Assembly: GCA_948567375.1 (NCBI GenBank)
Contig: OX419760.1
Span: 27,404,001 to 27,468,000 of the forward strand
DNA from: Lunularia cruciata
Lineage: Eukaryota > Streptophyta > Marchantiopsida > Lunulariales > Lunulariaceae
DNA length: 64,000 nucleotides
Reading direction: 5' to 3'
The first letter of the stretch is position 1. Each line of letters begins with the position of its first letter. Shown here piece after piece: positions 13,196 to 24,960 of this stretch. A model generated the notes under the pieces. It was not told the origin of the DNA. It made no database searches and saw only the letters and a list, made by a program, of their open reading frames with translations. Made by a program: the position numbers and the translations under genes.

Positions 13196-14655
13196 GTGGA
13201 GACAATTATGAAGCCATTCAAGCCTAAGAGAACAACCTACCTCAAGAAAAGTCAAGCCATCTTCTTCAAACTCATGTATCAAGGAGAACAAACAAATTGT
13301 GCTCATATGTTTTATATGCAGCCCAAGAAGTTGCTCAAAGAATTGGAAGCATGCAACGGAGTAACCTTCCTTGCACCCTTTTCCATCCACTTTTACATGG
13401 GGTTAAGATTTCTAACCAAGGTGTAGAGGAAGAAGTTCCTCAACCATTTCTATCTAATGGGTTACTTTGTTTTACAATAAGGCAAGTCACTTGTCCTTAA
13501 ATATTAATTTGCAAACAATGAGTATAAGATAGGCAATTTTGTGAAGGTGGACAAAGAATGAGCCTTTGTGGTAAATAAGTTAAGGTCAACAATTAAGTGA
13601 TTGCAAAAACCAACAAAGAGGCTAAGAAAGAATACATCTGTTGTTAATTTATATTTGAAAGAGAAAGCCAAAGACCACAGAGAGTGAAGAGGGAGAAGAA
13701 GAAAATTCACTCACCTTGAAAACGTCTATAACCAAGTCCAAACAAGTGGACCAATGTGAAGATACCCAATCTACCCTATTGGAAGAAGAGAAAAAGGCAT
13801 AAAAGTAGAAGTATGATGAAGAAAAGGAGGATCAAGAAGTTGGGCCATTGGGCACAAGGACCAAATACCAACATTAGGCAAATGATGAGCACAAGAATAA
13901 TAAAGGAAATGAAGAAGAAGAGCCAAGTAATCCAAGGTCAAGGAGAAACCAAGATAAATATCAAGGATGAAGGGGAAGAACCTTCAAAGATAATACAAAA
14001 AAGGAGAGTACAACCTTATTCCAAGAAAGCAAAGCCCAACAGTTGAGTGATCCAAGTTTGTTGTACATTTGTTGGGGCCAATCTTGGAATTGATGGAGAA
14101 GATCTTACCAACATACCAAGACTCTGATGAAGACATCACCAATTATATTTCTCTTGACCAAATATTGCACAAAAACTCCTACTTGATGAAAATGGAGTAG
14201 GCCAAGGAAAAGGAGTAGATTGGGAGATTCAAAACATATACAAGTGGGAAGAAAAGAAGATAAAAAATCTAGTACAAGAGATCTTCAAGGCAAAGAGCCT
14301 AATACTTCACTTCTTGTAGATCAAATTGAGAAGGAGGAAGAAATCAAGAAGTTGCAAAGAGAGTTGAGAGCACTTTGGCTCAAGGCCAAAGGTAAGCATT
14401 AGGGGTGCAAAGAATAGCTAAAGCTAAGGATGAGGAAGTGGAGAGCATTCAATCTGATATAGAGAAGGCCAAGATATACTCAGTGATCCTTGAAGTGCAA
14501 TTATACAAATATAAGAGCAAAGTGTCTATTCAACTTGAAGGATGGGATATATACCAAGCTCAAGAAGAAAAATTAGGAGAGTGCAAAAGACAAACCCCAA
14601 TCAGTGAAGGATATTATTGTAGAAGTCTGAGTAGCAAATTATCATTAAGAGTAGG
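13196..14655 (+). pseudogene. Decayed coiled-coil reading frame, 5' piece
   Basis: A series of short frames (13,196-13,426; 13,756-14,046; 14,220-14,402; 14,405-14,655) encodes highly charged Lys/Glu/Gln-rich sequence with heptad-like spacing in its second half. Many in-frame stops are TAA, TAG or TGA where CAA, CAG or CGA would continue the frame. The frame is cut at 14,655 by the old family-M element. It resumes at 33,348-33,522 and again at 43,282-43,395, where 'LKEQTNRKF' and 'EIVEYKERINLLKKF' continue the coiled coil. I do not recognise the family; it may itself come from a transposable element. Confidence 0.5.
14652..14655. repeat. Target-site duplication TAGG, left (old family-M copy)
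   Basis: TAGG directly precedes the element's first base (TGTCACGCC) and is repeated at 33,348-33,351 directly after its last bases (CACAACA). Joining across it restores the interrupted coiled-coil frame. Confidence 0.8.
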
Positions 14656-15094
14656 TGTCACGCCATTTGTAGCTTTGCACCTAGATTGCTCAAACTCTAG
14701 AGTAGTAGTGTTGGTAGTGAAGAGTATCTTGGTAGCTACTAATAGATTACTTGTTGAGGGTCAGATTTCATGTCTGGGGTACTAACTACATGGTGGGGTC
14801 CATCGTCACTTAGCACCATTTGCACCATTAGATGTGCCATCAACAGGACTGTTAGGGTTAGAGACTAAGGGGTATCCTTTTGAAGTGTAGCTCCAGAGAG
14901 TTCACTTATCTGATGTTGAGCCTTTGAGTTCTTGGCCATAGTGGATAGAGGACGATGACTGTCACTTGGATTCTCTTAGCTAGAGTGAGTGTGGCTTGAT
15001 TGTAATCAATGCACAATTGTTGACAAATTATTGAGTGATAGATCAAGTATTGATTTGATTGAGTGTGATTTGAGTTTTATGAACAAACTGATTA
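14656..15094 (+). repeat. Terminal repeat A1 of the old family-M copy
   Basis: It begins TGTCACGCCATTTGTAG and ends near CTGATTA, matching A2 at 32,812-33,240 and both A repeats of the young copy. It is followed by 'catcaaagaac', where the young copy has 'catcagagaag', a weak candidate for a tRNA primer site. No B repeat adjoins it on either side. Confidence 0.85.
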
Positions 15095-15671
15095 CATCAA
15101 AGAACTAAGATCAAGAGAAATTAGGTGCAAGATCTGAGAGTGTTGGTGGTATCTCCAAGATTTGTTGATCATTGGTAGCTTGATCAAAGTTAAGATTTTC
15201 TCTAGTGTGCAGAAGCTCGTTCAATTGATGCATATTTGCCATTGAGGCAAACAATGTATGGAAGCGCAAGCCAAATTTTGAGCAAAGAGAGAAAAAATTC
15301 AAGTAGTAGTTGTCATTTTGAGCTCAAGAGGTGAAATTGGTCCTACTGAAAGTAGAACCAATTTGGTGCAAGTTGAGCTCAAAAAGTGAAATTGAAGATG
15401 GATTTAGGAACCCATCCTTGTGAATTTGTGATTTGGAGAACCTCGTCTTTTCAGTTTGGCTCAAGTGGAGAGTTAGTGGAGGATTTGATGGTCAACTAGC
15501 TTTAGAGATTTATGTTAGATTTTACACTAGAGTTTTGTTGGAATTTACGTAAGATTTTGGCCAAATTTGGAAGAGTTTTGCCAAATTTGGAGAGAGTTCA
15601 AAGTGATAGATTTTGGCTCGAGTTGGAGAGGCTTGGCCAGATTTGAAGGAGTTTTGCCAAATTTGGAGAGG
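15095..15671 (+). other. Leader of the old family-M copy, first part
   Basis: Non-coding leader collinear with 33,972-34,500 of the young copy. It includes several imperfect copies of a unit like 'atttggagaagttttgcc' at 15,550-15,670. The family-3 LTR was inserted after 15,671, and the leader resumes at 21,986. Confidence 0.7.
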
Positions 15672-15694
15672 TATAATATTCCAAGGATAGCAAA

Positions 15695-16105
15695 TGTAAC
15701 AATATGGAGTAAGCGACGAAGTCAATCATGCTCACAAAGTAGCACATAAGACAAATTAGCCTAGAATATTCTGAAAGTATCTAAGAAGCTTCTTGGGAAG
15801 CTTCCCGGTTAGTTTAGCTTGCAACTTAAGTAAGTAGCTTCTAGAAGCTTCCAAATAGCTTAGCTTGCACGCCAAGTAGGCGGCTTCTAGAAGGAAGCTT
15901 CTTGAGAAGCTTCCTAGTTAACTTGGCTTGCACTCTAAGAAAGCGGCTTGAGGAAGCTTCTTGAGAAGCTTCTCAAAGGCCTTGTATGCTACATATAAAT
16001 ACCAAAGCCAAAGCTCATGCTAGGTATTCGGAGTTTTCCTTCATTCAAGTGTCCCAATGTTAGTTTCCATTCTCCTATTTCTCTCCTTGGTTTCAGTCTT
16101 TTACA
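15695..16105 (+). repeat. Chromovirus 5' LTR
   Basis: 411 bp, TG...CA ends, with a GAA/TTC-rich block, then a TATA box (TATAAAT at 15,994-16,000), then about 105 bases to the end. It is followed after one base by the tRNA primer site. Confidence 0.9.
15784..15975 (+). promoter_or_regulatory. Heat-shock-element-like arrays upstream of the LTR TATA box
   Basis: Repeated GAAGCTTC and TTCTAGAAGCTTCC units place GAA and TTC triplets at 5-base spacing, the nGAAnnTTCn pattern bound by heat-shock factors. The run TTC-TA-GAA-GC-TTC near 15,839-15,851 has three contiguous units, and GAAGCTTCTTGAGAAGCTTC occurs twice. The array ends about 20 bases before TATAAAT. Factor binding is inferred, not shown. 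Confidence 0.6.
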
Positions 16106-16376
16106 TTGGTATCAGAGCAGGAATGGGATGGATGGAATTTATGGACCACCAAATCCACTTCCGCCAAACCATTGGGACTTTCATGTCCAAATATTACCAA
16201 AGCATCGTTTCACACAATTCATCACCTCATGCTTTGGGTAGGATTTTCTACATATGATCATCGTGTCAGAGGAACCCTTGATACTTCCAGTTGTAACTTA
16301 TGGAAAACGGTGGACGTGTTGTATCTATGTGTTAATCAACTAGATAAATTGAGGGTAGTGGAATAAAGTAGTAGCG

Positions 16377-17300
16377 ATGGCGGCAATACCGGATGTTATC
16401 CTTGCAATGCAACAACAAATTGAGCATCTTACTTGATTGTTGGATGAACAAGACCAGCAACCACAAGAATAGATAGACAGAGCACCAGTTCAAGATGGAG
16501 AAGATTGCATTCAATTTTGGAAACCCAAGGTGTTTGAAGGAAAGAATCTTCCAGGCACAATGGAGAATTTTGTGTTTGACTGTGAATGTTACTTTGAACT
16601 GTGAACGTTACTTTGAAGCCACCAATCTTCAAGACGAGCGGAAACAAATTCTCTTAGCTTCTAGCCAGTTGGATGGCGTGGCAAAACTTTGGTGGCGATT
16701 CCGAGTAGAAAGAGCTGAACAACAAATTGTTACACCAATTTTGACATGGGCAGAATTCAAGGATGCAATACTTGGTCGGTTTTAGACTATAAATGCCACC
16801 CGAGCTGCACGAGATAAATTGGCGGAGTTGAAGCAGATTGGCTTAGTGAGAAGTTACATCACACAATTTCAAAATATCATCATGTAAATTCTAGATATCC
16901 AAGAAGGTGAAGTTCTGGATCCATTTGTGCAAGGATTGAAGTCACGAACCAGATTGGAGGTGACCATGCAAGAGCCACAAAATGTAGAAGAAGCCATGCA
17001 ATTGGCTGAGCGTTTTGATTCCTTAGTTGCGATAACTTGGTCTTGACCTCGACCTACACAAAACCTACCAGTACCACGAGTGGAAGAACCGGTACCAATG
17101 GAGATTGATGCTATCCAACAAAGACCACTTGGTACAGCAGATAGAGAAAGATTATGACAAAATGGAGGTTGCTTTTATTGTCGCCAAGTTGGACATCACA
17201 TTGCTGAATGTCCACTTAGGAATGAGCGACCTCAACAAGTTGCCCAGATGGAGTTTGTGGAACAGAATGATCAGGGAAACGAAGAATCCCATTAGGAGAT
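16377..17300 (+). pseudogene. Chromovirus gag
   Basis: The frame begins at ATG 16,377 (MAAIPDVIL). It encodes a Gag of the plant retrotrans_gag type, with 'LWWRF' near 16,690 and a CCHC knuckle, CFYCRQVGHHIAEC, near 17,170-17,215. A near-perfect tandem duplication of about 19 bases near 16,577-16,615 shifts the frame, and several TGA/TAG codons interrupt it. Gag packages the element RNA into particles; this copy cannot make a full-length protein. Confidence 0.75.
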
Positions 17301-17900
17301 TTTGAGCCCCCTATTGGGAGCTTGATTAGTTCCAATAGGATTGAAGGCTCGACCTATGCAAGTTTGCTTCACTTGCAAGGTACAATATCTAATTGGGATT
17401 GAAGGATTTTGGTTGATTTTGGAAGTTAAGAGAATTGCATATCTATGCAAGTAGCAAAGGAATTGGGTATTCCTATCAAGCCAGTGATTGGAAGTAGTTT
17501 GATGATGGCGGATGGTAGAAAAGGTTCTGCATTCTGCACCTCGCATCTTGTTACCTTCAAGATTGGGAAGGAGTATTTGGAGTGTATGAGGTTTGTAGTG
17601 GCACGTCTACACTATGATATCATTCTGGGTCTACCTTGGCTTGAACGTCATAAGGTTCAATTCGATTGGACCCGATGTCAAATTCAAGTACAACACCAAG
17701 GTAGGAATTTCCAATTAGGTTGTGTGGCACCTTTGAGTAAGACACCTAAGAATAGTCAGTCCCAAGATGTGAAGTTTGCCAAGAAGGCAACCATGGAGCA
17801 AGCTTGGAAGAGAGATGAGTCCCTAGAAGGGAAGTTTATTAATGAAGCAGCCATAGAGCAAGCTTTGGAGGAAGATAAGTCTGTATTCGCAGTGTAGATC
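17301..17900 (+). pseudogene. Chromovirus aspartic protease region
   Basis: After Gag the frame 17,445-17,897 encodes 'QVAKELGIPI', 'MADGRKGSAF' and 'YDIILGLPWLERHKVQFDW', the usual flap-to-C-terminal part of a gypsy protease. The expected catalytic Asp-Ser-Gly lies just upstream, where the frame is shifted and damaged around 17,395-17,445. It would process the Gag-Pol polyprotein in an intact element. Confidence 0.65.
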
Positions 17901-17936
17901 AAGCCAATTGTACAAGAACAATCTGAGGAGGGCCAG

Positions 17937-19330
17937 GTGCCGCATCAAGCAACGATTGATTGGATAGTTCAGGATTTTGCAGATGTGTTTCTGGATGATC
18001 TGCCAAAGGGATTACCCTCTGATCAAGGTATGCCCTTCAAGATCGAGTTATTGTCAGGGAGTACTCCAGTGAGTAGACCAATCTATCGGCTCTCACCAAA
18101 GGAATTGGAGGAGTTTCGAGCAACACTTACAGAGTTGTTGAAGAAGGATTTCATACGACATAGTACCTCTCCGAGGGGAGCACCGGTACTATTTGTTCCA
18201 AAGTAGGATGGAGGACTTCGTTTTTGTATTGATTACCGTGGGCTCAATAAGCAAACTGTGAAGAATGCATATCCCTTGCCTCAGATCAATGACCTGCTTG
18301 ATCAATTAAGTGGAGCACGCTACTTTTCCAAGCTAGATCTTCGTAGCGGCTATTGGCAAATTCCTATTGAAGGAGAGGACGTGCAAAAGATTACCTTTTG
18401 CACAAGGTATGGACATTTTGAGTGGAGAGTTCTACCTTTCGGACTCACTAATGCTCCAACAATCTTCATGGATCAAATGCATCAGGTGTTGGAGGGACTA
18501 TTGGATCAGTCCATAGTAGTGTTCTTAGATGATATCTTAATCTATAGTAGGACAAAGGCAGAACATAAGAATCATGTGCAAAAAGTCCTAAGACAACTAC
18601 GATAGTGGAAATTTTATTGCAAGAAGTCAAAGTGTGCTTTTTGGCAGAAGGAGGTTACCTTCTTGGATCATAAGATCTCATCAGAGGGGATCAAAATGGA
18701 AGAAGAGAAGATCAAGGCCATTACTAATTGGCCTACCCCAAAGGATGCTACCAAAGTACGAGCATTCAATGGATTGGCCAATTTTTACCAACGATTCATC
18801 CACTATTATGCTCACGTGGCTGCACCATTGACTGACCTCTTGGGAAAGAACTTGAGCTTCCAATGGACCACCAAGCATGAAGAAGCATTCCAGAAGTTAG
18901 AGCATATGGTGTCTTCAAGACCTATTCTTCAACCATATGATCCTCAACTACCTTGTGTGGTTGATTTTGATGCTTCTAACTTTGCAATTGGAGCTGTGTT
19001 GCAACAAGAATTTCCAGATGGACTACATCCTATTGCCTTTGTGTCTTGCTGACTAAATACAATTGAAAGAAATTACTCTACTCTAGATCAGGAACAACTT
19101 GCAATGGTATATGCCACCAAGGTATGGAGGCATTATCTCTTGGGGAAACAAGTGATCATGCAAATTGATCACAAGCCATTGTTGCAGACCTTACACCTAT
19201 AGCACATGAAGAGCCAACATCATCGATGGGAAGAGCAACTCCAATTGTTCGACATCAAACTTGAGTACAAACCAGGTCGGCTCCATGTCATCCCTGATGC
19301 TCTATCACGACAACCTGATTTGAAGGTCTC
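17937..19330 (+). pseudogene. Chromovirus reverse transcriptase and RNase H
   Basis: RT motifs are clear: 'LRFCIDYRGLNKQTVKNAYPLP', 'YFSKLDLRSGYWQI' with the first catalytic Asp, 'VLPFGLTNAPTIF', and 'VVFLDDILIYS' with the paired Asp residues. RNase H follows with 'PCVVDFDASNFAIGAVL', 'YSTLDQEQLA' and 'IQIDHKPL'-like sequence. Stops at about 18,204, 18,603, 19,050 and 19,200 interrupt an otherwise continuous frame. The FLDD form in place of YxDD is common in plant chromoviruses. Confidence 0.85.
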
Positions 19331-19349
19331 TTCCTCTCATCGCGGCAGC

Positions 19350-20850
19350 AATTACGATGGTGTCAATTGATCCCAAGATTCACAACGAGTTTTGGTTAGC
19401 TCTAAAGCAAGATCCCTTCTTCCAAATGGTACATGGCCGGCTAACAACAGGTGACAAGGAGTACAACACCTTCTCCTTCAAGGAAGGCCTTCTATTCCAT
19501 GCGGACCGGATCTATGTTCCAGCTAAAGGTGATCTTTGACTTGTGCGCCTTCAAGAAGCCCATGATTTACCCATCGCTGGTCACATGGGTGTGGACAAGA
19601 CCTTGGGTACCCTCCAACTTCAATGGTGGTGGCCCAACATGACACGGGATGTTCAAGAATTTGTCTGATCGTGTGAGAGCTACCAATGTAACAAGGCCAG
19701 CAACCAGAAGCCGGGTGGACTCCTTCAACCGCTTGCCATTCCATCAGCTCATTGGGAGCATGTGAGCTTGGATCTCATCACATCATTGCCAAAGACAAAA
19801 CAAGGACACACCGCCATCGTGGTGTTTGTGGATAAGCTTAGTAAGCAAATCCACTTGGCACCAACCTGTGATACCGTGGATGCTCCAACCTTAGCACAAA
19901 TCTACTTTGACAAGGTCTTCAAGCATCATGGAATGCCACGCGTACTCATCTCTGACCGTGATCCTTGCTATACCGAGAAGTTTTGGCAAGCACTCTTTCA
20001 GATACTCGGCACCAAGCTTGCTTTGTCCACGGCCTATCATCCTCAAACTGATGGACAAACCAAACATGCAAATCGTACATTGGAGGATATGTTGCGTGCC
20101 TTTGTCAATGTCCACCATACCAATTGGGATGAATGTCTTGCCATTGCCGAATTTGCCTACAACAATTCCAAACAAGCAAGCACCGGATTCTCTCCTTTCT
20201 TTCTCAATTTTGGCCAAGATCCACTTGTTCCAGATTCTCTTCTTGCTCCCCCTCCATCTCAGGTTCCTCATACTTCTACATTCTTGACCATTATATCCCA
20301 ATCTCTCCAACAAGCCAAGTCTCACCTCCTTGTTGCTCACAATCGCCAAAAACAATATGCGGACCACCATCGTCAAGATCTAACCTTTGAAGTCGGTGAT
20401 AAAGTCATGCTATCCTCTAGTAACCTCCCTCTCCTACTTGATACCCAAGTTCGTAAACTTGCCCCTGATTGGATAGGACCCCTTGATATCACCCAAATTG
20501 TCTCTCATATTGCTTATCGTCTTGCCTTGCCTTATCACATGTGTATCCATCATGTCTTTCATGTTTCCAAGTTGAAACCCTTTGTTCCTAACCCCTCTTC
20601 CTTTTCCTCTTGAGTCCAACCTCCCCCTCTTCCCATCCCTATCAATGATCATGATGAGTACAAAGTTGATTGTATCCTTGCGCGTCGTCACATTCAATGA
20701 GGCCGTCACCAACATACGGAGTACAAGGTCCTTTGGAAAGGGTATCCGCTTCATGATGCCACCTGGGAACCTCTTTCTCACCTCCACAATGCACAAACGG
20801 CCATCTAGGAATTTGAAGCTTCACTAGCAACGAGGACGTCACCAACTAGC
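19350..20850 (+). pseudogene. Chromovirus integrase with chromodomain
   Basis: It contains the zinc-binding N-terminus ('GHMGVDKTL', then a C-x2-C with one stop), the catalytic core ('VSLDLITSLP', 'ISDRDPCYTEKFW', 'TDGQTKHANRTLE' giving D, D and a site where E is replaced by K), and a GPY/F-type module ('WIGPLDITQI'). A chromodomain follows ('YKVDCILARRHIQ', 'EYKVLWKGYPLHDATWEP') at about 20,650-20,790. The catalytic Glu position reads K, so this copy would be inactive even apart from stops. Chromodomains direct chromovirus integration to particular chromatin. Confidence 0.85.
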
Positions 20851-20862
20851 GGCGGGGGAATA

Positions 20863-21254
20863 TGTAACAATATGGAGTTAGCAAGGAAGTCAGTCATGCT
20901 CATGAAGTAGCACATAAGACAAATTAGCCTAGAATATTCCGAAAGTATCTAAGAAGATTCTTAGGAAGCTTCCCGGTTAGCTTAGCTTGCACCTTAAGTA
21001 AGTAGCTTCTAGAAGGAAGCTTCTAGAAGCTTCCAACTAGCTTAGTTTGCACGCCAAGTAGGCGGCTTCTAGAAGGAAGCTTCTTGAGAAGCTTTCTAGT
21101 TAACTTGGCTTGCACTCTAAGAAAGCGGCTTGAGGAAGCTTCTTGAGAAGCTTCTCAAGGGCCTTGTATGCTACCTATAAATACCAAAGCCAGAGCTCAT
21201 GCTAGGCATTCAGAGTTTTCCTTCATTCAAGTGTCCCAATGTGAGTCTTTTATA
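20863..21254 (+). repeat. Chromovirus 3' LTR, with heat-shock-element-like arrays
   Basis: 392 bp. It carries the same GAA/TTC arrays (20,950-21,155). These include a four-unit run, GAA-GC-TTC-TA-GAA-GC-TTC, near 21,016-21,033, and the upstream GAATATTCCGAAA. TATAAATA begins near 21,176. The end reads TTTTATA, one transition from TTTTACA. Confidence 0.85.
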
Positions 21255-21985
21255 GCAAAGAAACATAGAAGAGAAAACATAGGTTTCACACTCAAACTTT
21301 GGTGCCCCAAGGGAGCACCTTCTCTTTATTATATAGCCAAAGAGAAACTCCTCCAAGGAAGCTCTACCATAGGATTAGGTACATGGATAGGTGACATGTT
21401 AGCAAGCTCCAACCTTAGATTACTTGCTTGGATGGGTGACATGTAGATCATGGTCCCATCTGGTTGGTCAAACATGCTTTGACCAAAGGGAATCTTTTAG
21501 AGAATGTTCTTATAGGAATCTCAAAATCACATGGGTGAGGTACCATTGGAAAGCTCTTGGTGAGACAAACCAAGGGGGAAGAAAGGCCAATGTTTCCTCC
21601 ATTTAGGTGGGGAGCCATATGCATATTTTCAAAGCCTAATCCATCCATTTAGACCTCCAAAATTGCCTTTGAAGTTTTCAAGCCTATTTTGGTCTCTGCT
21701 CTATTAGTCTAAATGCTCTTTTGGTGATACATCTAGTTGATCTACTTTATCTATTATGTGTAAAATTATTCTAGATATCACCAACCCAAATTCTACCTTT
21801 AGATCATATGTCTAACTATTGATTCTAAAGTCTTCAAGAATGTTTTGATTTCTAGCCTATTATTAGAAGTACTCTTTTGGTGATATCTTTGTTTGATCTA
21901 TTTAGTCAATCATGTATAACATCCTCCCAGATGTTACCAAACTAAATTTCATCTTTAGATCATATGTCTAGCTATTGGTATTACA

Positions 21986-22764
21986 AGAGGGTTTGAAGTG
22001 GCAAGAAGAAAGGCCTCATTTGGTTGAATTTTTGCATTTTGAGGCATAGGGTTGTAGGCTATGAGAGGCTGCAAAAGCCTAGAAGGGCAAGCAAGCTAAC
22101 TTGCTATTTTAGAGTATATTTTTGTCATTTTTAGCAAATATTCCACCTTTCTAGATTGTGTGCAACAAGGTTCAACCCTTAGATCTTTGCTTCCTAGACT
22201 GGTGCCCTAGCCAACTGGTCCACCATCACTTGTTGTCCTAGTGGTTGTTTCATTATTATCTATACACTTGTAACTTTGGCTAAGAAAGATAGTTTGATCT
22301 CATTCTTGGTGATCTTGGTAGCTTAAAGAAGTAGATAACTCTTGTTATGTCAAATGCCAAATGATGGCATAGTTAATCTAGTGTTAATTTATGATATGGA
22401 GGGTTTTTGTTTATATTTCTTGTGATTAGACCTCTTCCATTCTCTACTTCCTATTTTTCCACCATGTTTGTGTGAAGTGCCTTGACTTTAGAGCAATGGT
22501 GCTCTAGTGTGCTCTTGGTAGTTAGGTTGGAGTGATGACCATTTAGATTATCTATGTTTCTCTTGGGTGAGGTAGGAAGTGATAACCTGTAGACCATGAG
22601 AGTGTGTGTTGTGATGGCAAGTTACAAGCTACCCTTTCATCTAGTGTAGTTGTCATAGTTACAACTACATTAGTGGGTGATGTTTGGTTGATACATTAGC
22701 ACTTGGTGGTGTTGGCATTGGTGGGGTACTTGCGGTGGTTACGAATGTGGGTTACTTTGTCATG
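21986..22764 (+). other. Leader of the old family-M copy, second part
   Basis: Resumes the leader, collinear with about 34,510-35,339 of the young copy. It includes the antisense tRNA-like segment at about 22,150-22,235 ('tagactggtgccctagcc', 'aactggtcca'). No coding frame is supported. Confidence 0.6.
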
Positions 22765-24960
22765 ATGGAGTTCGTTGGGGATTTTGGAGGAGGTGACGTT
22801 GTAGTACACAATGGGTTTACTTAGAGTGGTGCCCAATATCAACCTATATCTCAGGTCCTAGTGAAGGAGGAGATTGACTCTGAGTTGGAGTTTGACAGAA
22901 GAGCTGATTTAGTTGAGAGTGCACTTGGTGTGTTCACATTGTTGTTGTGAGACATGGGCAGGATTTATGGGGCCTACAAAGGCCCCAAGCATTACTCTGG
23001 TACAATGGGTACCATTGGGTTGGATGACTTCATCCATAAGTTTGATAGTTGGTGTGATCTATAGTAGTTGTGGAACCCAACTTTGTTCACACCCTTTATG
23101 GCATAGAAGGGGTTATTTCAACACTTGGGTCTGTTGATTGACAAATACCCTGAGTTAAGGAGAGTTCAATTGGAAGAGATTGAGCTATGGAGATAGTATT
23201 GGTCTTCAAACTATGTCTTCATCACTTCAGGATCAATTTCTAGGGGTAGATTGGCATTACCGACAAGTTCTAGCTCTAGTAGTATTGGCGGATCTCTTGG
23301 AGATAGTGCTACTACAAGTAGAGTACTACTTCAAAAGGTGGTGTAATATCAAGGTTTAATCCTATGGTGGAGTTCTTCTAGTGTTTGAGGTAAAACTACC
23401 AAGCAATGCGGACTAACAAGCTAAGGAGCTTGCATGAGTTCTAGCAAATGGCTGGAGAGAGCCTACGCGAGGCAAACACTTGCATAAGATAACTAATCAA
23501 TTTTACTCAAGGAGTTACGATGTCCCAAGCAGTCCAATTTTGGTATGGAATACTGGACAAGGAGTTGCAACATAAAGTCCGTGATACTATGTTTTTATAG
23601 GTTACTTCATCTACTTTGGTAGTGGTCTTTGGTTTAGCTAAGCGTATTGAGCTGAACATGGTGGAAGAGAGAGTGGTGACATTTGGATTTGCTGGAGAGA
23701 CCTCTTCCATAATTGTTACTTCTTCTAGAGTGCAACAAAGTGCACCACGCCATGTTGGTTTCTGAGGATAAGGTGTACAACCCATATCCTATGGAGTGAG
23801 TGGAGGGCCTAATGTAACTAGACCCTACCTTCATTTCTGGATCAACAATAGTAGCCAATGAGTGGTGGTGTTGCTTGTTGGACTTAAGGTGGACCCCACC
23901 ACAAGAGAGAGTGCACTCAAGGCAATGGACTTGATATCTCTAGTGCATCACAAAGACAGTGTGAGCATTGCCACCTATTTGTTCACACTAGTGACCGATG
24001 CTTTGACTTACACCCAGAGTTACGGAGTGGTAGAGCTGCTATGGCAAGTGGTAGAGGAGTTCCAAGTCATGAAGGATGAGGTGGTAGAGGATCCACACCT
24101 AGTAGAGGTGCAATACCTTTCCTTAATTCCAACACAACCATGGCTACTTGCATTCAGCAGTCAGAGTAAAGATTGGCTAGCATGGCCATAGCTCAAAAGA
24201 GATCAGATTCGGGTGCTGAAGCTTCCACCTCATATGTTGGTGATAGAGATGTCTTAGACTTCATGTGCGGGCAACATAGGTGGATGAATTTGTTGTAGTG
24301 ACTAAGAGTGCAATACGTGCTCCAAAGTCTAGAGGAGCATCAATAGAGTTGGATCTACAAAGAAAAGAGGCTGGTTAATAGGTTAGACTCCCCAGTCTTT
24401 TACACTTTCTGATGCACTACAAACAACATCCATGGCTCTTAGACGTCCTAATGCAGGTGTGGTAAGTGGTGATGGGGTGCATGATAGACTACATACTAGT
24501 CAGCCTCCTACTACTACACAGACTGAGTCTAGCACAATGTTGGGAGCGGCTCAATTGATTATGCACTTTCCATTATTCTCAGCCAATGACATGTGTACAT
24601 TGGGAGTTGATCTAACCATAGTGTTTTGGTTGGCTGCCACGCTTTGTGACAATAAGGATGATGTGGTTCTTACTACTAGAGCAGAGATGGTTGATAGTGG
24701 AGCTAACTTGGTTGAGTAGCATGGGATCCACTCAACAACCAATGGTTTATGGCAAGCAACAACAACTAGTTTGGAAGAGCTACTAGCTAGACCAACCTTT
24801 GAGCAAGCGTGGTTTATACTTAGGGTTATCCAATTGGATAACCAAAGGGGGAATTTTTGTCTAGTGGGACCTTCAGACAGATGGAATACTTGTGCTCTGT
24901 CAATAACTTTGGATCCTCCAAGATCCGATGGGCTTGACGAGGGAAGTTTCTATACACCAT
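22765..24960 (+). pseudogene. Family-M gag, old copy
   Basis: ATG 22,765 opens a frame (MEFVGDFGGGD) that runs, through two stops of the CAG-to-TAG and CGA-to-TGA type, into 'RIYGAYKGPKHYSGTMGTIGLDDF', aligned with the young copy's Gag. This copy keeps about 173 bp of 5' gag that the young copy has lost. It therefore shows the probable native start. Zinc knuckle and Gly/Arg-rich parts are recognisable near 23,870-24,110 but heavily eroded. Confidence 0.65.

Larger units (their letters stand above)
15695..21254 (+). mobile_element. Ty3/gypsy chromovirus, full length but decayed
   Basis: 5' LTR 15,695-16,105 and 3' LTR 20,863-21,254 share the start TGTAACAATATGG; the ends are TTTTACA and TTTTATA. 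A 5-bp duplication GCAAA flanks it (15,690-15,694 and 21,255-21,259). The primer site TGGTATCAGAGC (16,107-16,118) matches initiator-Met tRNA, and the purine tract GGCGGGGGAATA immediately precedes the 3' LTR. Internal order is Gag, protease, RT, RNase H, integrase, chromodomain. The 3' LTR lacks about 20 bases near its end that the 5' LTR has. Several stops and a small duplication in gag make it non-coding today. Confidence 0.9.
15672..21985. mobile_element. Family-3 solo LTR, split by a chromovirus
   Basis: The unit starts TATAATATTCC (probably TGTAATA with G changed to A) and ends GGTATTACA. It is flanked by the 5-bp duplication AGAGG at 15,667-15,671 and 21,986-21,990. Without the chromovirus it is about 750 bp and has no coding content, so it is a solo LTR left by recombination. 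Its 3' half contains a tandem duplication of about 150 bp (two versions of 'agatcatatgtct...'). The same family is present at 1-65 and about 1,330-1,598. Confidence 0.75.

Noticed and set aside
15784-15975. Regular GAAGCTTC repeats as a CRISPR-like or satellite array
   Set aside because: The units are short palindromes at irregular spacing inside LTRs, without spacers of constant length; this is eukaryotic nuclear DNA.
19891-20376. Minus-strand open frame within the chromovirus integrase, and its counterpart at 28,414-29,091 plus
   Set aside because: Both are antisense shadows of the integrase and chromodomain coding sequence.
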